A DNA stretch of 64,000 bases from Halomonas lysinitropha (GTDB taxonomy: Bacteria; Pseudomonadota; Gammaproteobacteria; Pseudomonadales; Halomonadaceae), in NCBI RefSeq assembly GCF_902500215.1, contig NZ_CABVOU010000027.1, positions 124,001-188,000 on the forward strand. The letters run 5' to 3'. Within the stretch, counting starts at the first letter, position 1. Every line of letters starts with the position of its first letter. A program made the translations under genes and the position numbers. The notes below the pieces were generated by a model. That model was not told the DNA's origin, did no database searches, and saw only the letters and a list, made by a program, of their open reading frames with translations. Positions 55,144 to 61,370 of this stretch are shown here, piece after piece.

Positions 55144-57435
55144 CTACACCTTTCCCAACCCACTCACCCGCATCACGCGCCGCTCCACGGCGTCCAAGAG
55201 CTGGCCGCGCCCGGTCTCGACCAGGGTGAGCCAGTGGCGGGCGCGGGTGATGCCGGTATAGACCAGTTCCCGGGTGAGGATCGGGTTGGGGGCGTCGGGG
55301 AGCAGCAGGGCGGTGTGGGTGAACTCCGAGCCCTGGGACTTGTGCACCGTCATGGCGAAGACCGTTTCCACTGCCTGCAGGCGGCTGGGCAGCACCCACT
55401 GGATCTGGCCGCTGCCGTCCCCGGCGGGGAAGGCCACACGCAGTGCGGGGCCGCGGTTGGTGCCGTCGGTTGAGGCCATGGCCTGGGGCAGCGAGAGGGT
55501 GATGCCGATATCGCCGTTCATCAGCCCCAGCCCGTAGTCGTTGCGCGTCACCAGCACCGGGCGGCCGGGATACCAGAGCCGGCGGCCGTCGCCGGTGTCG
55601 ATCAACTCTTCCCTCTCCAGCGCGACGCGGATGCGCTCGTTCAGGCCCTCCACGCCCCAGGGGCCGCGGCGCAGCGCACAGAGCAGCTGGAACTGGCCGT
55701 GGGCGGCCAGCACCGCGCGGGCCCAGTCGTCCAGGGCCTCGCGGTCGATCTCGCCATCCGTTACCGCCTGCGGCGCGGCGGCTGTCATCACCTGCAGGTA
55801 GTGGCGATAGCCCACCGGCGGCGGTAGCGGCTGGCCCTCTTTCAGAACCCGCCCCTCGCCGGCATGGGGAAATCCCTCGTGGTGGCCCGAGACCACCAGC
55901 CGTTCCAGACGGCGGTCGTGGTCGGTCTCGAGCTTGAGGTGCGAGAGGTCGGCATAGCCGTGCTCGAGCACGCCACGGATCGCGGCGCGTTTCTCCTTTC
56001 CCGGGGCGTCTCGATTGACCGTGCCGGCCAGCTGGCCGATGCCGCTCTCGGCGTCGAAGCGGTGGCTGTGCCGCAGCATGGCAATGGCCTGATCCAGCGG
56101 GGCACCCTTGGCGTCGAGCATCTCCGCGGGCAGCGCCTGGCCGGTGGCGCGGGTGAGCCAGTCGGCAGTCTCGGGCGTGTAGTGGCCGCCCTCGGCCCGG
56201 GCGCAGAGGTCGCCCAGCACCGAGCCGGCTTCCACCGAGGCGAGCTGGTCCTTGTCGCCCAGCAGCACCAGGCGTCCGCGGGGCGGCAGGGCATCGAGCA
56301 GGGCGGCCATCATCTCCACGTCGACCATGGAGGCCTCGTCCACCACCAGCACGTCCAGCGGCAGGAGGTTGCGGGCGTTGTGGCGGAAGTGGCGGGTATC
56401 GGGCCTGGAACCCAAAAGCCTGTGCAGGGTGGTGACCTTCGTGGGGATGGCGGATCTGAGCCTGCTGACACTGCCATCGCCCAATAAATTGGGCTCCCAC
56501 AATGGGTTGCTGCCCTCATCTTTCTCGTAGGCAGCCAGCAGTGGGGCCAGGCCATCCAGTTGCAACGAGCTGACTTGTCCGGCGATGGATTCGTTGAGCC
56601 GCGCGGCGGCCTTGCCGGTGGGGGCGGCCAGGCGTATGCGCAGCGGGCGGCGGCCGTCGCCCAGCGCCAGGGCCTGCAGCAGGGCGAGCAGCTTGACCAC
56701 GGTGGTGGTCTTGCCGGTGCCGGGGCCGCCCGTGATCACCGCAAAGGGCGAGCGGGCGGCCAGGACGCAGGCGGCCTTCTGCCAGTCCAGGGTGTCGCTG
56801 GTGGGGAAGAGGGCGGAGAGGGCGGTCGCCAGGGTGGTGGGGTCGGAGGTGTGGGTGGCTTCCGCCGGGCGCCTGTCGGCGCCATTCGCGCAATGAATTG
56901 CGCTCCTACAGGGTTCCTTGTCCAGTCTGGAAGCAATGTGCTGCTGGATCGAGCGTTCGTGCTGCCAGTAGCGGCGCAGGTAGAGCCGGGTGCCGTCGAG
57001 CACCAGCGGGGTGTTGCCCGGGCCGTGGCCGACGACAAGCGGATGAGTGAGCGCTTGCTGCCAGTCGACCAGCGTTAGCTCGCCGAGCAGCTGGCTGGGT
57101 CGTGGCGGCGGGTCCTCCAGGCTGTCGCCTTCCGGGGGCAGCGAGAGCGCCAGATCCGGCTCGGCGAGGGTGCGTTCGAGGTCCAGGCAGACATGGCCGC
57201 GGCCGAGCTGGTGGCTGGCCAGTGCCGCGGCCAGCAGCAGCGGGGCAGGGGCGTCGGGCACCTCGCGGGCCAGGAAGGCGGCGAAGGCGCGGTCCAGGGC
57301 GCGCAGCCAGCCGCGGGCCACCCAGCGGTCGAGCAGGGCGAACAGCGCCTGGGCCTCCCGCAGGGCCTCGGCGGTAGAGATGTCGTCACTCATGGCGGTT
57401 TCTCTGTCGCGCATGGTTTTTGCTCGATCACTCAT
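55144..57435 (-). CDS. recD: Exodeoxyribonuclease V subunit alpha
   Basis: 763 aa. The ATG at 57435 overlaps the recB stop (ATGA). It is a 5'-3' helicase of RecBCD. Walker A is ITGGPGTGKTTTVVKLLAL (about residues 240-258); further SF1B motifs are LLPLDVLVVDEASMVDVEMM and VVLLGDKDQLAS-like LVLLGDKDQLASVEAGSVLG; the C-terminal motif is AMTVHKSQGSEF. Two REP-like palindromes are translated within it, at about residues 173-188 (CRSAIHCANGADRRP) and 309-320 (NPLWEPNLLGDG), in linker or surface regions. The frame is kept, so the enzyme is probably functional. Confidence 0.95.
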   Translation of the reverse strand: MSDRAKTMRDRETAMSDDISTAEALREAQALFALLDRWVARGWLRALDRAFAAFLAREVPDAPAPLLLAAALASHQLGRGHVCLDLERTLAEPDLALSLPPEGDSLEDPPPRPSQLLGELTLVDWQQALTHPLVVGHGPGNTPLVLDGTRLYLRRYWQHERSIQQHIASRLDKEPCRSAIHCANGADRRPAEATHTSDPTTLATALSALFPTSDTLDWQKAACVLAARSPFAVITGGPGTGKTTTVVKLLALLQALALGDGRRPLRIRLAAPTGKAAARLNESIAGQVSSLQLDGLAPLLAAYEKDEGSNPLWEPNLLGDGSVSRLRSAIPTKVTTLHRLLGSRPDTRHFRHNARNLLPLDVLVVDEASMVDVEMMAALLDALPPRGRLVLLGDKDQLASVEAGSVLGDLCARAEGGHYTPETADWLTRATGQALPAEMLDAKGAPLDQAIAMLRHSHRFDAESGIGQLAGTVNRDAPGKEKRAAIRGVLEHGYADLSHLKLETDHDRRLERLVVSGHHEGFPHAGEGRVLKEGQPLPPPVGYRHYLQVMTAAAPQAVTDGEIDREALDDWARAVLAAHGQFQLLCALRRGPWGVEGLNERIRVALEREELIDTGDGRRLWYPGRPVLVTRNDYGLGLMNGDIGITLSLPQAMASTDGTNRGPALRVAFPAGDGSGQIQWVLPSRLQAVETVFAMTVHKSQGSEFTHTALLLPDAPNPILTRELVYTGITRARHWLTLVETGRGQLLDAVERRVMRVSGLGKV
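56474..56509 (-). repeat. REP-like palindrome inside recD, copy 2
   Basis: A core palindrome GCCCAAT-AA-ATTGGGC (56479-56494) flanked by GCCATC and TCCCACAATGGGTT. Its layout matches copy 1 (palindrome between GCCAT-CG and GCTCC-ACA). It is translated as part of recD. Confidence 0.7.
56881..56916 (-). repeat. REP-like palindrome inside recD, copy 1
   Basis: A core palindrome GCGCAAT-GA-ATTGCGC (56888-56903) flanked by GCCATTC and TCCTACAGGGTT. It resembles the TGTAGGAGC-type REP sequences of Pseudomonas and relatives, which are normally intergenic. Confidence 0.75.
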
Positions 57436-60400
57436 GGCTGTGCCTCCGGGGCGCGAAACAGGGCGTCCAGCTGCTCGATCAGCACACGGGGCGGGCGCTC
57501 GCGGTGCACGCCGCGCGAGGGCGCGTGCTGGCCGCGCAGGAAGACGTAGAGCGCGCCGCCCAGGTGGCGGTCGATGTCGTAGTCCGGCAGCCGCGATCTG
57601 AGCAGGCGGTGCAGGGCCAGCAGGTAGAGGCAGTACTGCAGGTCGTAGCGCTTCTCGCGCACCGCCTCCGCCATGGCGGTCTCGGCGTAGGCGTCGTCGT
57701 CGCGGCCCAGGTGGTTGGACTTCCAGTCCAGCACGTAGAAGCGCCCCTCGTGCTCCACCACCAGGTCGATGAAGCCCTTGAGCATGCCGTTAAGCCGGTC
57801 GCGCTCCAGCGCCGGCCGGGCGGCGCCGTTCAATGTGTGAGCGCTCACGAGGGCGTCCAGGCGAGCGGTGTCGACCTGGTGGGCGGCGAACCAGAACTCC
57901 AGCTCCACCTGGTAGTGAGCGCTCTCCAGCCGGTCGAGGCGCAGCGGCGCCACCGGCCCTTCCGGGGCCTGCGGCACCGGCAGCTCGCTTTCCAGCAGCC
58001 CGCGCAGCCAGGCCTGCAGCGCCGGGATTCGCTCGCGCCAGCCGCGCAGGTTGGCGCGCCGCGCCAGGGTGTCGTCCAGGCGCTCGGGCTCGGCGGCCAG
58101 CCGTGAAAAGCCCTCGTGTCCGGCCCACTCCAGCAGGCCGTGCAGGAAGGTGCCGGCCGCCGGGCCGCGGGGGAAGCGGTGGAGCGAACCGTCACTCGTC
58201 GGCTGGACAGGCTGGGCCGGGTCCTGGGGCTCGTCGCGCATCTCCCGCGCGGTGGCTTCAAGAGCAGTCTCGGGCTCTTCCATAAAGAGCGCAGTCTCGG
58301 GCTCTGCTATCAAAATCGAGGGCAGGAGCGCGGTCTCGGGCGCTTCCTCCCCACCCCGGATGCGCTCGCCGCCCAGGCGCAGCGCCGAGTAGCTGGCGAT
58401 CCACCAGTGCTCCCGGGCGCGTCGAGTGGGGGTGAGCGCCTCGCGCAGGGCCTCGTCATGGGCCTCGATGGGCACCACTCGATCATCGGGCTCGGGCGCC
58501 GGCGCCACCGCCAGCTCCGTCTCCTCTGCCCCCTGGGCGAGGGGGAAGAGGGCGTCGAGCAGGCCGGCTGTCGAGAGTGGCGAGAGCGGTTCTCCTGCGG
58601 TCAGCACCTGGCCGATGGCGCTGCGCTCCAGCCCCTTGAGCGGAGCGATGCCCAGCCAGGTGGCATGGCGGGCGCGGGTCAGGGCCACGTAGAGCTTGCG
58701 CAGGTCCTCGCCCAGACGCTCGTCGTCGGCGCGGGCCAGCACCGTGTCGTCGGCCTCCAGCGAGAGCTGACGGCGGCCCGCCTCATCGTGCCAGGTGAGC
58801 GGCAGGTCGCTGGCCTTCTTCTCGCGAAAGGCGCAGATGAAGGGCAGGAAGACCAGCGGATACTCGAGGCCCTTGGACTTGTGGATGGTGATCACCTGCA
58901 CCAGATCGGCGTCGCTCTCCAGGCGCAGGCGGTGGGTGTCGGCCTGCGCCGGGGGCTGGGCGCGCGCCTCGCTGAGATAGCGCAGCAGGGCATGCTCGCC
59001 GTCCAGCTCGGCGCTGGCTTCCTGCAGCAGCTCGCCTAGGTGCAGGAGGTCCGTCAGGTGCCGCTCCCCGTGGACGAATCGCTGTGCGGGCGCATCACTG
59101 CGTTGCGCGGTGCTCGAAAGCTCGCCTAACCCCTCGTTATGTCTCGCTTCCTGTGCTCCGTGCGCCTTGTGCTGCATCCCGCTCGCTGATTCGTCCCGCT
59201 TTGCAAGCAGCCGGGTGGGCACCGCGAAGTCGGCCAGCAGCCGGTGCAGCATGGGCAGCACCCCCTGGCGCTGCCACTGGCGGTGGTAGCCTCGGAACTG
59301 CAGCACACGCTCCTCCCAGGCCAGCTCGTCGTGCTGCAGGGTGTCGAGATCGTGGAGGCCCATGCCCAGGCTGGGCATGGCCAGTGCGGCGTGCAGGCGC
59401 CGCTCGCTGTCGGGCTCGCCGCAGGCGGCGAGCCACACCTCGAGCTCCAGGGCCGCCGGGGTCTCGAACACCCCTTCCTTGTCGGAGAGGTAGACGCTCT
59501 TGATGCCGCGCGCGAGCAGCGCGCCGCGGATCGCCCTGGCCTCGTTCGCGTTGTTGACCAGCACGGCAAGGTCCGAAGGCTTCAGGGGCCGCAAGGCTTC
59601 GTCCGGTTCATTGAAGCCGGTTCGTCCCTGCTGGCCCTCGCGCAGCAGTTCGGCCATCCGGGTGGCGCAGCGCGCGGCCATCTCCTTGAAATAGGCGCCC
59701 TTGCTCATCCCTTCAGCCGCTTCGTTCCCGGACTCAAGGTGCCAGAGCGTCATGGCCGGCAGCGCGGCGCCGTCGCGGGTCAGCGAGTCCTTGCGGCCTT
59801 TCGCGGCCACGGGCAGGAAGGGCACCGGGTTGTCGCCCCGGGGTGAGCGGAACAGGAAGGCGCCGCGACCGGCGGGGTGCGATTCGGTGAAGCGGAACAC
59901 CCGGTTGACGGCCGCCACCATGGCGGTGGCCGAGCGGAAGTTGGTGCCCAGGGTGACGTGCCGCCCGGCGGTGTCGCGCCGCGCCTGCAGGTAGGTGTGG
60001 ATGTCGGCGCCGCGGAAGGCGTAGATCGCCTGCTTGGGGTCGCCGATCAGCAGGACGGCGCTGGGGTCCTCGGGATCCGGCGCCTGGGCCAGCCGGTAGA
60101 CGTGGTCGAAGAGCCGGTACTGCACCGGGTCGGTGTCCTGGAACTCGTCCACCAGGGCCACCGGGAACTGGCGACGCACCTGGGCGGCCAGCGCCTCGCC
60201 GGCGTCGCCCGCAAAGGCGCGATCGAGGCGCTCGAGCAGGTCATCGGGGCCGAGTTCGGCGCGGCGCTGCTGCATGCGCTCGCGGCGCTCGCGCATCCAG
60301 TGCACGGCATGGGCGAGCAGGTCGGCGTGGGCATCGGGCAGGGTTTTGAGCTGCTCGGGCAGCTCGGCCAGGGCGTGCAGGGCCGGATGGTCCAGCGGCT

Positions 60401-61370
60401 CGCCCTGCTTCCAGATCTCGGCGATGCCGTCGGGTGTCAGGCGTTTCCAGGCGGTGTCGGTCAACGCCGGGGTGGCAAGTTCGGGGTCCTCGGCCCAGTC
60501 TCGCAGCTTTGCCAACCAGTCGGCGCGGCTCCTGCTGTTGAGCTTGCGCTGGTCGAAGGCCTTGGCGGTGGCGGCCGTCTCCAGTTGTTCGGCGAGCTCC
60601 TCCAGCCAGGCGGGCCAGGGCGCCTTGAGCTCGGCCAGCTGGCGTGCGCGCTCGGCCTGCATGCTGGCCAGGGCACCGGCCGGTGGCGGGGCGTCGGGCA
60701 GCAGGTCGGCATCGCCCTGCAGGCGGCGCACGTCCTCGGACAGGGCGTCGGGGGTCTCCCAGTAGCGGGTGACCACCGCCAGGGCCTCGGCGTCCAGGGC
60801 GTAGTAGAAGCTGCGCCAGTAGTCCCGCGCGACCTCGAGCTCCAGCTCCGACTGGTCGAGGTTCATCTCCAGGGAGAAGAGGCTGCCGCTCTCGAAGGCG
60901 TGCTCGCGCAGCATGCGGTGGCACCAGGAATGGATGGTGGAGACCGCGGCCTCGTCCATCCACTCGGCGGCGAGCTGCAGGCGGCGGGCGCAGGCGGGCC
61001 AGCGCTCGCGGGGGTAGCTGTCGCGCAGGGCCAGCAGGGGGTCAGACCCCTCAGCAGACTTTGGGGTCTGACCCTCAGGGGAACTTAGAAATGCATCGGC
61101 GGCCTCCACCAGCCGGGCGCGGATACGGTCGCGCAGCTCCCGGGTGGCGGCGTTGGTGAAGGTCACCACCAGGATCTCCGGTGGGGTGAGGGCGCGGGGG
61201 AAGCTCTCGGCGTCGGCCTCGTCACGCGGGCCCAGCACCAGGCGCACATAGAGCAGGGCGATGGTGAAGGTCTTGCCGGTGCCGGCGCTGGCCTCGATCA
61301 GCCGGCTGCCGGTGAGCGGCAGGTGGATCGGGTCCAGGGTCGGGGGCGTCTTCTGGTCCTGTGCGCTCAT
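57432..61370 (-). CDS. recB: Exodeoxyribonuclease V subunit beta
   Basis: 1312 aa, longer than E. coli RecB (1180). The ATG at 61370 overlaps the recC stop. UvrD-like 3'-5' helicase: Walker A LIEASAGTGKTFTIALLYVR (about residues 23-42), VALVDEFQDTDPVQYRLFD, ITIHKSKGLEYPLVFLPFI. The C-terminal nuclease domain has the DWKSNHLG motif and YDLQYCLYLLALHRLL. In-frame extra segments explain the length: a GGGTCAGACCCC-type repeat (about residue 98-112), an inserted element (about 725-766) and a PETAL tandem repeat (about 1005-1040). Confidence 0.96.
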   Translation of the reverse strand: MSAQDQKTPPTLDPIHLPLTGSRLIEASAGTGKTFTIALLYVRLVLGPRDEADAESFPRALTPPEILVVTFTNAATRELRDRIRARLVEAADAFLSSPEGQTPKSAEGSDPLLALRDSYPRERWPACARRLQLAAEWMDEAAVSTIHSWCHRMLREHAFESGSLFSLEMNLDQSELELEVARDYWRSFYYALDAEALAVVTRYWETPDALSEDVRRLQGDADLLPDAPPPAGALASMQAERARQLAELKAPWPAWLEELAEQLETAATAKAFDQRKLNSRSRADWLAKLRDWAEDPELATPALTDTAWKRLTPDGIAEIWKQGEPLDHPALHALAELPEQLKTLPDAHADLLAHAVHWMRERRERMQQRRAELGPDDLLERLDRAFAGDAGEALAAQVRRQFPVALVDEFQDTDPVQYRLFDHVYRLAQAPDPEDPSAVLLIGDPKQAIYAFRGADIHTYLQARRDTAGRHVTLGTNFRSATAMVAAVNRVFRFTESHPAGRGAFLFRSPRGDNPVPFLPVAAKGRKDSLTRDGAALPAMTLWHLESGNEAAEGMSKGAYFKEMAARCATRMAELLREGQQGRTGFNEPDEALRPLKPSDLAVLVNNANEARAIRGALLARGIKSVYLSDKEGVFETPAALELEVWLAACGEPDSERRLHAALAMPSLGMGLHDLDTLQHDELAWEERVLQFRGYHRQWQRQGVLPMLHRLLADFAVPTRLLAKRDESASGMQHKAHGAQEARHNEGLGELSSTAQRSDAPAQRFVHGERHLTDLLHLGELLQEASAELDGEHALLRYLSEARAQPPAQADTHRLRLESDADLVQVITIHKSKGLEYPLVFLPFICAFREKKASDLPLTWHDEAGRRQLSLEADDTVLARADDERLGEDLRKLYVALTRARHATWLGIAPLKGLERSAIGQVLTAGEPLSPLSTAGLLDALFPLAQGAEETELAVAPAPEPDDRVVPIEAHDEALREALTPTRRAREHWWIASYSALRLGGERIRGGEEAPETALLPSILIAEPETALFMEEPETALEATAREMRDEPQDPAQPVQPTSDGSLHRFPRGPAAGTFLHGLLEWAGHEGFSRLAAEPERLDDTLARRANLRGWRERIPALQAWLRGLLESELPVPQAPEGPVAPLRLDRLESAHYQVELEFWFAAHQVDTARLDALVSAHTLNGAARPALERDRLNGMLKGFIDLVVEHEGRFYVLDWKSNHLGRDDDAYAETAMAEAVREKRYDLQYCLYLLALHRLLRSRLPDYDIDRHLGGALYVFLRGQHAPSRGVHRERPPRVLIEQLDALFRAPEAQP
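58255..58360 (-). repeat. Small tandem coding repeat in recB
   Basis: Three near-copies of a GAGxCCGAGACTGC-type unit translate as EAPETAL, AEPETAL and EEPETAL within about 30 residues, in the linker between the helicase and nuclease domains. It is probably a slippage- or duplication-derived linker expansion. Confidence 0.65.
59072..59196. mobile_element. MITE-like element with inverted ends inside recB
   Basis: About 125 bp bounded by GGACGAATC at 59072 and GATTCGTCC ending at 59196. The outer 19 bp match in inverted orientation at about 15 positions. It adds about 42 codons to recB (ESASGMQHKAHGAQEARHNE and following) between TRLLAK and HGERHLTDLLHLGELL, which are normally close together. 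The frame is preserved. No transposase is encoded. Confidence 0.6.
61037..61076. repeat. GGGGTCAGACCCC-type palindromic repeat inside recB
   Basis: GGGGTCAGACCCC followed 13 bases later by GGGGTCTGACCC. It encodes EGQTPKSAEGSDP in RecB. I recall such paired palindromes as dispersed repeats in other proteobacteria. Confidence 0.6.
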
